The notes under the pieces: model-generated
Told to the model about the DNA's origin: nothing
Databases searched by the model: none
The model's input: only the letters and a program-made list of their open reading frames with translations
Source of the DNA: Poindextera sp965277425
GTDB lineage: Bacteria > Pseudomonadota > Alphaproteobacteria > Caulobacterales > Caulobacteraceae
Direction: 5' to 3'
Assembly (NCBI GenBank): GCA_965277425.1
Contig: CBDICR010000005.1
Span: 1 to 64,000 of the forward strand
DNA length: 64,000 nt
Made by a program: the position numbers and the translations under genes
In this document: one piece after another, positions 11,916 through 20,141 of the stretch
How the letters are laid out: each line of letters opens with the position of its first letter
How positions within the stretch are numbered: position 1 is the stretch's first letter

Positions 11916-12373
11916 CAGTAGCCCGCCAACTTGATCGTCGCCGTGCGCGTGATGGTGCTGGGCGGCATGGGAATGAGCGGGCTCAGCGTAAAGAAGGGCG
12001 TGCGCGAGGCGTTGTAGGCGACGCTGACCGTCATGGAGTCGGTCTGGTTGTTCACCGACACGACCGCGGACGACGGCGTCAAAAAGGCGTAGCTCTGCAG
12101 CTCTGCGTTGATCGTCGATTGGGCGAGCGACTGGCGCTCGGCGACGTCGAGCCCCGCAACGGCGGCGCGCGCCGAGTCGTTGGCGAGCTGCTGGACGGCG
12201 TGCGCCAGCCAGAAATAGCCGCCGTAAGACATGATGCCGAGCAGCAGGACGACAAAGACGGGACCTATGATGGCGAACTCGACCGCCATGGCGCCGACCC
12301 GGCACCTTACCCAGCGGCAGGCATGCCGGCGCCAAACAAACCCGAATGTGCTCGCGACAAATTGTCCACTCAT
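11915..12373 (-). CDS. TadE-like pseudopilin
   Basis: A 152-residue protein with a basic N-terminus (WRRHACRWVRCRVGA) and then a prepilin-like hydrophobic segment, AMAVEFAIIGPVFVVLLLG (about residues 28-46), whose Glu at +5 is typical of TadE. This is followed by a helical stretch, AHAVQQLANDSARAAVAGL, and a small beta-rich C-terminal domain ending TIKLAGY. TadE-like proteins are minor pseudopilins processed by TadV. Start at ATG 12373. It is first in a three-gene minus-strand operon (TadE, TadG, small protein). The upstream region is AT-rich and carries several GANTC sites. Confidence 0.85.
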   Translation of the reverse strand: MSGQFVASTFGFVWRRHACRWVRCRVGAMAVEFAIIGPVFVVLLLGIMSYGGYFWLAHAVQQLANDSARAAVAGLDVAERQSLAQSTINAELQSYAFLTPSSAVVSVNNQTDSMTVSVAYNASRTPFFTLSPLIPMPPSTITRTATIKLAGY

Positions 12374-12876
12374 CGACGCCCCCAGACTCGAACGCTCAAA
12401 TCATATTGAGTCGAATTGAATCAAGAGTTAATAAAAATGCCGCATAACCTCGGTGTATACTTGTAATATATTCCAATCCGACTCTGATAAACGTAGTATT
12501 TGTAAAGGTATAGGCGATGTATAGTTTAAAGTTAACTGATTTTGATGAAATATTGCAATGATGAAGCCCCACAGATGTATCCGCACAGGGAAGTTTATCG
12601 TCGATCGCAACATAACTTCAGGATGTATATGCTCTAGATTACCATCATGTGGAGCCTGGGGGCGGCAAGCTAATCGCACCAGGTCAGGGCGGCGCGAGGC
12701 GCGGGCTCACGCCTGCGGCCACCCCCTGATAATCGGCGAGCGCTGGGACGAACGGAACAACCACAGATGGATTAGCCGATTCAGCATGGTGAATCGGACC
12801 GTCAACGACGCGCGCGGTGCAGTCGCCGACGCCCGTCGACAGACCAGACCTGGATCGGCTGTCGGCCGACGGCGGA
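12374..12876. other. 503-bp gene-free, AT-rich interval
   Basis: No convincing gene is present. By hand count 12421-12540 is 39/120 G+C (33%), against roughly two-thirds in flanking genes. It includes TA-rich runs near 12461-12540, for example TTGTAATATA. The right part (about 12650-12876) returns to high GC. The left end must hold the promoter of the TadE/TadG operon, and the right end lies downstream of the acyl-CoA dehydrogenase. A minus-strand open frame at 12428-12679 has no family features and poor codon usage and is not called. Confidence 0.7.
12385..12484. promoter_or_regulatory. Cluster of four GANTC (CcrM) sites upstream of the TadE-like gene
   Basis: GACTC 12385-12389, GAGTC 12408-12412, GAATC 12418-12422 and GACTC 12480-12484. 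A minus-strand TATGAT (12405-12400) could be the -10 box, with GAGTC two bases upstream of it. In Caulobacterales, GANTC is methylated by CcrM, and GcrA acts at promoters with methylated sites near the -10/-35 region. That this promoter is such a target is inference. Confidence 0.5.
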
Positions 12877-14112
12877 TCAACGGCCGCGCGGCATATCCTT
12901 GAAAGGCACGTCCTTGTCGACGCGGATGTCGCCCGGCAAGCCCAGGACGCGCTCGGCGATGATGTTCTTCAAGATCTCGTCGGTGCCGCCGGCGATGCGC
13001 AGCCCCGGCGCGGACAACAAGCCGCCCTGGAAGGCCGCCGCGAGCGGCGCCATGGCCGGATCGTCGATGATCCCGAACTGATCCTCCATCTCGACGGCGG
13101 CGTTGGCCAGGTCCTGCAGCTGGCCGGCGGCGATGATCTTGCCGATCGAGCTTTCCGGCCCCGGCGTCTGGCCGCGCGACAACGCCGTCATGGTGCGGAA
13201 GCGAGTGAACTTCAGCCCCTCCGACTGGACGTACCAGTCGGCCAGCTTCTGCCGGAAGGCCTGGTCCGAGAGCGCCGAACCGGTCGGGGTCTGTAAGGTT
13301 CGCGCCAGCGTCAGAATGGTCGAATAGTCCAGGCCGGAGCCGCCGCCCACCGCCAGCCGCTCGTTCATCAGGGTGACCAGCGAGACCTTCCAGCCATCGT
13401 CGACGGCGCCCAGCCTCTGGCTGTCCGGCACGCGCACGTCGGTGAAATAGACCTCGTTGAAGTTCGACCCGCCCGACATCTGGTGGATCGGCTTCACCTC
13501 GATGCCCGGCGATCTCATGTCGATCCAGAACATCGTCAGGCCCTTGTGCTTGGGCGCGTCGGGATTGGTGCGGACGATGACGATGCCGTAGTCGGCGTAA
13601 TGGGCGCCCGAGGTCCAGACCTTCTGGCCGTTGATCACCCAATCGGCGTCGCCGTCGCGGATCGCCCGCGTCGACGCGGCCGCAACGTCCGAGCCGCCGC
13701 CAGGCTCGGAGAACAGCTGGCACCAGATCTCTTCGCCGCGCAGGGCCGGGCCGACGAACCGCTGTTTGGTCGCGTCGTCGGCGAAGGCCATCACCGTCGG
13801 CACGCACATGCCCAACCCGATCTGGAAATAGCCGGCGCCGACACCGAACTTCGCTTCTTCCTGGCCGAAGATCACCGCCTCGATCGGCGTGCCGCCGCCG
13901 CCGCCCCAAGCTTTCGGCCAGGTGATCTGGGCGTAGCTGGCCTCAGCCTTCTTCGCCTGCCAGGCCTTGGCGCGGGCCATGTCCTTGTGATCGACCTCGC
14001 CCTCCTCCTCGCTCGCATGGGTCGCGCGCGTGAACTTCGGTGCATTGGCCTCAAGCCAGGCGCGGGCCTTGCTGCGGTAGGCGGCTTCTTCGGGGCTGTC
14101 TGTGAAGTCCAT
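12877..14112 (-). CDS. Acyl-CoA dehydrogenase (large-subunit type)
   Basis: A 411-residue flavoprotein of the acyl-CoA dehydrogenase superfamily. Visible are the N-terminal helical domain (MDFTDSPEEAAYRSKARAWL), the FAD-contact loop CQLFSEPGGGSDVA, the middle beta-domain motif INGQKVWTSGAHYADYG, and the C-terminal APGLRIAGGTDEILKNIIAERVLG, spoken in two pieces: the substrate-binding helix and the FAD-binding tail. The ATG at 14112 follows a good ribosome site (AAGGAGA). It is 13 nt downstream of a second dehydrogenase on the same strand. Such ACAD pairs form heteromeric enzymes in steroid or fatty-acid side-chain degradation in several bacteria. The substrate here is unknown. Confidence 0.9.
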   Translation of the reverse strand: MDFTDSPEEAAYRSKARAWLEANAPKFTRATHASEEEGEVDHKDMARAKAWQAKKAEASYAQITWPKAWGGGGGTPIEAVIFGQEEAKFGVGAGYFQIGLGMCVPTVMAFADDATKQRFVGPALRGEEIWCQLFSEPGGGSDVAAASTRAIRDGDADWVINGQKVWTSGAHYADYGIVIVRTNPDAPKHKGLTMFWIDMRSPGIEVKPIHQMSGGSNFNEVYFTDVRVPDSQRLGAVDDGWKVSLVTLMNERLAVGGGSGLDYSTILTLARTLQTPTGSALSDQAFRQKLADWYVQSEGLKFTRFRTMTALSRGQTPGPESSIGKIIAAGQLQDLANAAVEMEDQFGIIDDPAMAPLAAAFQGGLLSAPGLRIAGGTDEILKNIIAERVLGLPGDIRVDKDVPFKDMPRGR

Positions 14113-14125
14113 GGCCGGGTCTCCT

Positions 14126-15241
14126 TCAAGCCGCGTTGCGGCGTTCGAGCTGGCTGACCAGCCGCTCTTTCCAGACGGCGGGCGCGCCGGCGACCAGGGC
14201 CAGCTGGCGCGAGCGGCGGTAATAGAGGTGGGCGTCCACCTCCCAGGTGAAGCCCATGCCGCCATGGGTCTGGATGTTTTCCTTCGCGGCGAACCAGAAG
14301 GCTTCCGAGGCCGCCACCCGCGCCGCCGAGGCCGCTAGCGGCAGCTCGGCCGCGCCGGCGTTCAGCGCCCAGGCGCCGTAATAGGCGTTGGAGCGGGCCA
14401 GCTCGTTCTTCACATAGATGTCGGCCAGCTTGTGCTTGATCGCCTGGTAGGAGCCGATCTGCCGCCCGAAGGCATAGCGCTCCAGGGCATAGGATTTGGC
14501 CATCTCCAGGCTGCGGTCGGCGCCGCCCAGCTGTTCGAAGGCCAGCAGCACAGCGGCGCGGTCCATAACCGCCTCGGCCAGGGCCGCGCCCTCGCCCGCC
14601 GGTCCCAGCCGCTCGGCCGGCGCGCCGGAAAAACTGATCTTGGCGACGCCGCGGGTGGGATCGAGCGTCTTCAGCGTCTCGCGCGTCACGCCGGCGGCGG
14701 CGAGATCAACCAGATAGAGGCCCGAGCGCCCGGCCTCCTTGGCCAACACAACCGCCGTATCGGCGACATCCCCGTCGGTGACCGGAACCTTGACCCCGGT
14801 CAGCTTGCCGCCATCGACCCGCGCCTGGAGGCCGGCCTCGCTGTAGGCGCCGGGCCCTTCCGAGGTGGCGAAGGCGCCGATCAGGTCGCCGGCGGCGATC
14901 TTGGGCAGCAGCCTGGCCTTCTGCTCGTCGGAGCCGGCCAGCATCAGCGCTTCGGCCAGAAAATAGACCGTGGAGGCGAAGGGGACGGGTGCGCAAACCC
15001 GGCCAAGCTCTTCGGCGATGGCGCAAAGCTCGATGCGGCCGAGGCCGAGCCCGTTATATTGTTCGGGAATGGCCGCGCCCAGCCAGCCCTGTTCGGCGAT
15101 CCGCCGCCAGAGCGGCTCGTCATAGCTGCGCGCCGGATCGTCGAGCACGCCGCGCACGACGGCCGGGGTGCAGGCCGCCTCGAGGAACTTGCGCGCCTGG
15201 CTCTTGAGGAATTTCTGGTCGTCGGAATAGTCGAAATTCAT
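14126..15241 (-). CDS. Acyl-CoA dehydrogenase (partner subunit)
   Basis: A 371-residue member of the acyl-CoA dehydrogenase superfamily, first of two paired genes. It shows MNFDYSDDQKFLKSQARKF, GLGRIELCAIAEELGR, the middle-domain FATSEGPGAYSEAG, RYAFGRQIGSYQAIKHKLAD (typical C-domain FAD region) and ENIQTHGGMGFTWEVDAHLYY. The usual FAD/substrate loop is less canonical than in the downstream partner (SEGPGAYSEAG in place of SEPGGGSD), so the pair may have one active and one supporting flavin site. This is inference from analogous heteromeric ACADs. Start at ATG 15241. The next gene is divergent, with 126 bp between. Confidence 0.88.
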   Translation of the reverse strand: MNFDYSDDQKFLKSQARKFLEAACTPAVVRGVLDDPARSYDEPLWRRIAEQGWLGAAIPEQYNGLGLGRIELCAIAEELGRVCAPVPFASTVYFLAEALMLAGSDEQKARLLPKIAAGDLIGAFATSEGPGAYSEAGLQARVDGGKLTGVKVPVTDGDVADTAVVLAKEAGRSGLYLVDLAAAGVTRETLKTLDPTRGVAKISFSGAPAERLGPAGEGAALAEAVMDRAAVLLAFEQLGGADRSLEMAKSYALERYAFGRQIGSYQAIKHKLADIYVKNELARSNAYYGAWALNAGAAELPLAASAARVAASEAFWFAAKENIQTHGGMGFTWEVDAHLYYRRSRQLALVAGAPAVWKERLVSQLERRNAA

Positions 15242-15367
15242 CGCCGTCGGCCTCTCTTATCCGGGTCCGCCGCACGATAGGCGCCTTTGCGCGCGTTCCG
15301 AAAGATTGACCTCGCGTCAAGGATTTAGCGCCATAAACAGGGCTCTCCACATCCCTCGCGAGCGCCC

Positions 15368-15934
15368 ATGGCCAAGGCCCAATTTCACCGCAATCAAAAG
15401 GTCTGGGTCGAGACCGTCGGCACCTGGGCGGTGATCGAAAAGATCGTGCCGATCTGGGCCAAGGGCTTCGATGAGCCCGTGCGCATCACCTATGATGTCG
15501 GGCTGGGCCGCGACTTCCTCTCCCAGGACCTGAAGGCCGAAGACCTGATCGAGGCCGAGGAAGCCTCGGACGGCGCAGCGTGGAGACTGCTCCGCGCCCG
15601 CAACAAGTGGCAGGCGCTGGAGGACTGCAGCCACCATCCCTTTCCCGGCAGCTTCCCGGTTGTGGTCACCGACGCCGCCGACTGGGGCGGCTGGCGCGTG
15701 CCGGGCGCCGAATACGACCGCGACCCGCGCAAGATCGAGGCCCAGGCCCGCCTGATCACCACCGCGCCCCTGCTGCTGGCCCTGGCCCGCGCCCTCACCG
15801 CCCTGGTCGCCGAATCCCCCGACGACGCGCCGGCCCCCATCCAGGCCCTGGCCCGGAAAGCCGCCGCGATCGAACGCCACATCGCCGAAATCCCCCCAGC
15901 GCCGGAGCCCGCCCACGCCGAGGCGGAGGAGTAG
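15368..15934 (+). CDS. Conserved-looking hypothetical protein
   Basis: A 188-residue soluble protein opening MAKAQFHRNQKVWVETVGTW, a beta-rich start that resembles a small barrel (QKVWVETVGTWAVIEKIVPIW). Residues 60-110 hold WRLLRARNKWQALEDCSHH, and the C-terminal 50 residues are helical and Ala-rich, ending PAHAEAEE. There is no signal peptide or membrane segment, and I see no catalytic motif. The start is the first ATG of the frame at 15368. It precedes pepN on the same strand (88 bp gap) and may share its promoter. Function unknown. Confidence 0.75.
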   Translation: MAKAQFHRNQKVWVETVGTWAVIEKIVPIWAKGFDEPVRITYDVGLGRDFLSQDLKAEDLIEAEEASDGAAWRLLRARNKWQALEDCSHHPFPGSFPVVVTDAADWGGWRVPGAEYDRDPRKIEAQARLITTAPLLLALARALTALVAESPDDAPAPIQALARKAAAIERHIAEIPPAPEPAHAEAEE

Positions 15935-16022
15935 GCGGCTGCGAGTTCAGTCGTTGTGGCGCCAGATCGCGGCGAACAGTTCGGGGTCGGAACGTCTGGC
16001 GTTCGCCTCCCCGCGAGGCTAA

Positions 16023-18662
16023 ATGCCGGCCATGCGCACAGATACGCCCCAGCCGGTCCGGCTCTCCGAGTACAAGCCTCCCGCCTTCCTCATTGACGAG
16101 GCCCATCTCGACTTCGTGCTCGAGCCCGCCGCCACGCGCGTGAAGGCGCGGCTGGCGATCCGGCGCAACGGCGAGCATGCCGAGCCGCTGGTGCTGGACG
16201 GGGTGCGGCTGAAGCCCGTCAGCATCGCCATCGACGGGCGCGCGCTTGAGGCGGGCGCCTATGAGATCGGCGACGAACACCTGACCATACCGGCTGCGCC
16301 GGACACCTTCAGCCTGGAGACCGAGGTCGAGATCGATCCAGACGGCAACAAGGCCCTGGAAGGCCTCTACATGTCCGGCGGGCGGTTCTGCACCCAGTGC
16401 GAGTCCGAGGGTTTCCGCAAGATCACCTGGTTCGCTGACCGTCCCGACGTGCTGGCCCGCTTCACCGTGCGCATGGAGGGCGATGCGGCCCTCTATCCTC
16501 GGCTGCTTTCCAACGGCAATCTGATGGAGTCCGGCCCGGCGCCCGGCGGTCGTCACTTCGCGGTCTGGAACGACCCCTTCCCCAAACCCTCCTACCTGTT
16601 CGCCCTGGTCGCCGGCGAACTGGACGAGTTGGCCGACAGCCTGGTCACCATGAGCGGGCGCACAGTGGCCTTGCGCATCTATGTCGATCCCGGCATGGCG
16701 CCTCGGGCCGCCTACGCCATGGACGCGCTGAAGCGCTCGATGAAATGGGACGAGGAGGCCTTCGGGCGCGAATACGATCTCGACCTCTTCATGATCGTCG
16801 CCGTGCGCGATTTCAATTTCGGCGCGATGGAGAACAAGGGGTTGAATATCTTCAACGCCTCGCTGCTGCTCGCCGACCAGGCCACGGCCACCGACTACGA
16901 CTACGAGCGCATCGAAGGCGTGATCGCGCACGAATATTTCCACAACTGGACCGGCGACCGCATCACCTGCCGCGACTGGTTCCAGCTCTGCCTGAAGGAA
17001 GGCCTGACCGTCTTCCGCGACCAGAGCTTCTCCGCCGACCAGCGCGGCCACGCGGTCAAGCGCATCCAGGACGTGCGCATGCTGCGCGCGCGGCAGTTTC
17101 CCGAGGACGCCGGGCCGCTGGCCCATCCGGTGCGGCCGTCGAGCTACCTGAAGATCGAGAACTTCTACACCGCGACCATCTATGAGAAGGGCGCAGAGGT
17201 CATCCGTATGCTGAAGACCCTGCTGGGCGCCGACGACTTCCGGCGTGGCATGGACCTCTATTTCGAACGCTGGGACGGCTGCGCCACCACGGTCGAGGCC
17301 TTCATCCAGTGTTTCGCCGAGGTTTCGGGCAAGGACCTCACCGACTTCTTCGCCTGGTACGAACAGGCCGGCACGCCCGAGGTGACCATCGCCAAGGCTT
17401 ACGACGAGGCCGCCAAGACCCTGGAGCTGACCATCGACCAGGCGGTCGCGCCCACCCCGGGCCAGCCCGACAAGCGACCGCTGCCGATCCCGCTCTCCGT
17501 CGGCCTGCTCGACGACGAAGGTCGCGCGCAGAGCTTCCGAGTCGCCGGCGGCGAGTCGGCCGAACAGGCGCTGATCGTGATCGACCAGGCCCATACCGTG
17601 GTCCGGCTCGAGGGCGTCGCGCGCCGCCCCGTTCTGTCGGCCATGCGGGGCTTTTCCGCGCCGGTGAAGCTGGTCACCGACTCCGAGCCCAAGGACCGCT
17701 ATGTGCTGATGGCGTCGGACGCGGACCTGTTCAACCGTTGGGAGGCCGGCCAGGACCTGGCGCGCGACCTGATCCTCGCCCGCGCCGCCGGTGCCCCGGA
17801 CGAGGTGGGCGAGGAGCGTTTCGCCGCCGCCATGGGTCGGGCGCTGGCGGACCAGTCGGCAGAGCCGGCCTTCAAGGCGCTGGCCCTGGCCCTGCCCAGC
17901 GAGGCTGACCTTGCCATGGCGCAGGATCCCGCCGACCCGGCCGCCATCCATGCGGCCCGCGATGCGCTGCGCGCCCGGCTGGCCGTGCACTTGAGCGACC
18001 TGTTGCACCGGCTGCATGGCGGCCTGCAGGAGGCCGGCGAGTTTTCACCCGATTCGGCCAGCGCCGGCCGCCGCGCCCTGCGCAATGGCGCCCTGGAGCT
18101 GCTGGCCGCCGATCCGCATGCGGACAATCTTGATCGCGCCATGGGTCATTTCCGGGCCGCCGCCAACATGACCGACGCCATGGGCGGGCTGAACGCGCTC
18201 ATGCTGATGGGTGGCGAGGGGTTCGAGACGGCCTTGACCGAGTTCTACGAGCGCTGGAAGGACGAGCCCCTGGTCATCGACAAATGGTTCTCGGTCCAGG
18301 CGCGCAGTACCGCGGAGGATGCGATCGGACGCGTGCTTGGCCTCACCGCCCATCCGGCCTTCGATGCCAAGAACCCCAACCGCCTGCGCTCGCTGGTCGG
18401 CGGCTTCGCCAGCGCCAATCCGGCCCGTTTCCACGACCCCTCCGGCGCCGGCTACCGCTTCCTGGCCGACCAGATCCTGGCGGTGGACGCCTTCAACCCC
18501 ATGACGGCGGCCCGATTGATCGAGCCCCTGGGCGGCTGGCGACGCTATCGCCCCGAACTCGGCGCCCTGATGCGCGCCGAACTGCAGCGCATCGTCGACA
18601 CGCCAGGCCTGTCCAAGAACGTCTTCGAACTGGCGAGCCGCTCGCTGGACGAGGCAGCCTAG
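16023..18662 (+). CDS. pepN: Aminopeptidase N (M1 family zinc metallopeptidase)
   Basis: An 879-residue cytosolic M1 aminopeptidase that trims N-terminal residues from peptides. The exopeptidase motif GAMEN is at residues 267-271 and the zinc motif HEYFHNWTG starts at residue 303, with the distal Glu ligand in CLKEGLTVF. The C-terminal helical domain, ending SLDEAA, matches the enterobacterial PepN size of about 870. Starts at 16023 and 16032 are both possible (MPAMRTD or MRTD); neither has a strong ribosome site. The stop TAG shares the four bases CTAG (18659-18662) with the stop of the convergent gene. Confidence 0.95.
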   Translation: MPAMRTDTPQPVRLSEYKPPAFLIDEAHLDFVLEPAATRVKARLAIRRNGEHAEPLVLDGVRLKPVSIAIDGRALEAGAYEIGDEHLTIPAAPDTFSLETEVEIDPDGNKALEGLYMSGGRFCTQCESEGFRKITWFADRPDVLARFTVRMEGDAALYPRLLSNGNLMESGPAPGGRHFAVWNDPFPKPSYLFALVAGELDELADSLVTMSGRTVALRIYVDPGMAPRAAYAMDALKRSMKWDEEAFGREYDLDLFMIVAVRDFNFGAMENKGLNIFNASLLLADQATATDYDYERIEGVIAHEYFHNWTGDRITCRDWFQLCLKEGLTVFRDQSFSADQRGHAVKRIQDVRMLRARQFPEDAGPLAHPVRPSSYLKIENFYTATIYEKGAEVIRMLKTLLGADDFRRGMDLYFERWDGCATTVEAFIQCFAEVSGKDLTDFFAWYEQAGTPEVTIAKAYDEAAKTLELTIDQAVAPTPGQPDKRPLPIPLSVGLLDDEGRAQSFRVAGGESAEQALIVIDQAHTVVRLEGVARRPVLSAMRGFSAPVKLVTDSEPKDRYVLMASDADLFNRWEAGQDLARDLILARAAGAPDEVGEERFAAAMGRALADQSAEPAFKALALALPSEADLAMAQDPADPAAIHAARDALRARLAVHLSDLLHRLHGGLQEAGEFSPDSASAGRRALRNGALELLAADPHADNLDRAMGHFRAAANMTDAMGGLNALMLMGGEGFETALTEFYERWKDEPLVIDKWFSVQARSTAEDAIGRVLGLTAHPAFDAKNPNRLRSLVGGFASANPARFHDPSGAGYRFLADQILAVDAFNPMTAARLIEPLGGWRRYRPELGALMRAELQRIVDTPGLSKNVFELASRSLDEAA

Positions 18663-19810
18663 GTTTCCAGCGTCGCGGCCGCCGCGTCGCGCGCCAGGCG
18701 GGCGCGGTAGCGGGGCAAGTGCTCTGCCACCTCCCGCTCGGCGCGCTCGCGTTCGCGCTCGGGCGTCCAGGGCAGCGGCTCGGGCCGGATCGCGGCTTCG
18801 GGCAGATCGTGCAGATGGATGTGCCAGCCGGTCGAGACGCCCAGCAGATGCTCGGGCGGCAGCATCGTGTGGGTCAGGGTCAGGCGCGTGCCCATCGTCT
18901 TTGGATCCTCCTGCTTGAGGTCCCAGCGCACGACCGAGTGGCGGCCGTCGGGACCCGGAATGGCCCAAGCGATCAGCGTTGGCGGCTTCAGCGCCACGAT
19001 GAAACCGGTCTCGACATAGTCTTGCGTCGCCCAGCGCAGCTCGACGTCGCCGCCGAGGCGAAGGTCGATCCGGGCCTGGGCGAGCCAGTCGGCGAGCCGT
19101 TCAGGCTCGGTCAGCGCTGCCCAGACCCTCTCCACCGGGACCATGATGAAGCGGTCGAAGCGGACGCTGTAGAGCCCGTCGGCGCTCTGGGTCACATAGC
19201 CGTCCGCCTCGTGGTGGCGCAGCGCCGGGGATTTGTCGAAGCCCGGCACGTAATCGCCGAAATGCCGCTTGTAGCGGGTGACCATGGCCGGATGCTCGAG
19301 GGTATCGGCCTCCGGTGCGGCCTCGCCGGTGATGCTGGCGCTGAGATCGTCAATGAAACCGCGCCAGCCGGCGAAGCCGCCCAGGACCCACCACGCGTTT
19401 ATGCCAGGCTCGCTCACCCGCTCGCAGAGGCTGGAGAAGGTCAGACGGCAGCCAGCGCCCTCGGCCGCCAGCGCCCAGCGGATATTGACGTCGCCGGAGC
19501 CGCTGTTCCAGTTGTAGGCGAGGAGGCGGGGCGGATCGTAGTGGGTGATCGTCCCCAGGACGCCGTCATTGGCCGGCCCGGGGAACCAGACGAGATAGCG
19601 CCCGCCGACGCGCAGATCCAGATCGGCCCGCTCGCCCAGCCAGGCCTCAAGGTGTTCGGGAATGGTGAGGGCGGCCCAGACCGTCTCCACCGGGCGGGGG
19701 ATCAGCCGGACGATGCGGATCTCATAGCGGCCTTCTCCGACGGCGCGGATTTCGCCGTCCCCGGGCTTCTCGCCGGCGATCCAGCCGTCGGGGTCTGGCG
19801 TCGTGGCCAT
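18659..19810 (-). CDS. Tandem SRPBCC (AHSA1-like) domain protein
   Basis: A 383-residue protein with two START-like/AHSA1 domains in one chain. Domain 1 (about residues 25-170) has IPRPVETVWAALTIPEHLEAW and GGRYLVWFPG. Domain 2 (about 210-350) has MVPVERVWAALTEPERLADW and GGDVELRW. The C-terminus is Arg/Glu-rich. These folds bind hydrophobic ligands, and ArsR-linked members are common in actinobacteria and alphaproteobacteria with unknown substrates. Start ATG 19810 lies 3 nt after the stop of the ArsR gene, so the two are co-transcribed. The doubled domain in one chain is unusual for this group, whose members are usually single-domain proteins of about 150-170 residues. Confidence 0.85.
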   Translation of the reverse strand: MATTPDPDGWIAGEKPGDGEIRAVGEGRYEIRIVRLIPRPVETVWAALTIPEHLEAWLGERADLDLRVGGRYLVWFPGPANDGVLGTITHYDPPRLLAYNWNSGSGDVNIRWALAAEGAGCRLTFSSLCERVSEPGINAWWVLGGFAGWRGFIDDLSASITGEAAPEADTLEHPAMVTRYKRHFGDYVPGFDKSPALRHHEADGYVTQSADGLYSVRFDRFIMVPVERVWAALTEPERLADWLAQARIDLRLGGDVELRWATQDYVETGFIVALKPPTLIAWAIPGPDGRHSVVRWDLKQEDPKTMGTRLTLTHTMLPPEHLLGVSTGWHIHLHDLPEAAIRPEPLPWTPERERERAEREVAEHLPRYRARLARDAAAATLET

Positions 19811-19813
19811 GGC

Positions 19814-20126
19814 TCAGCTCTCCTGCATCAGGTGGTCCACCAGGGCGTCGAGCTTGCCGGACCAGAATTTCCGATAGGGCGCGAGCCAGGCGTCCAGCTC
19901 GGCCAGCTTGTCCGGCTCCAGCCGATAGAGCCGGCGCTGGGCGTCCTTGCGCACGCTCACCAGCCCCGCCTCGCGCAGCACCCGCAGATGTTTGGAGACG
20001 CCGGGCTGGCTGATCTCCAGCGCCTCGACGATGTCGCCCGCCGTGCGTTCGCGATCGCCCACCAGTTCGATGATGCGGCGGCGGTTCGGCTCGGCGAGGG
20101 CTTCATAGAGGTTCGGCCTGGGCCAT
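19814..20126 (-). CDS. ArsR-family regulator with a start that is out of phase by one base
   Basis: A winged-helix ArsR protein of about 100 residues (LYEALAEPNRRRIIELVGD, then ISQPGVSKHLRVLREAGLV, then RRLYRLEPDKLAELDAWL). The body reads in the frame ending at 19814. The only well-placed ATG (20126, preceded by AGGAGAGG at 20140-20133) is one nucleotide out of phase with it: from 20126 to the stop is 313 nt. Deleting one base between 20126 and about 20115 would give a normal N-terminus (MAQAE or MARPN, then LYEALAEP). The nearest in-frame ATG (20191) lies 50 nt inside the upstream gene and would add an odd Arg-rich leader. A sequencing error, a recent frameshift or an unusual start are all possible. 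Confidence 0.7.
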
Positions 20127-20141
20127 CGCCGGCCTCTCCTT

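Noticed and set aside
12428..12679. Minus-strand open frame of 83 codons in the AT-rich gap
   Set aside because: No ribosome site, no domain motif and composition unlike neighbouring genes; the low GC alone makes long frames less informative here.
15795..18017. 740-codon minus-strand open frame opposite pepN
   Set aside because: It is the antisense frame of a clear M1 aminopeptidase in high-GC DNA; its product is Gly/Arg/Gln/His-rich with no family motif.
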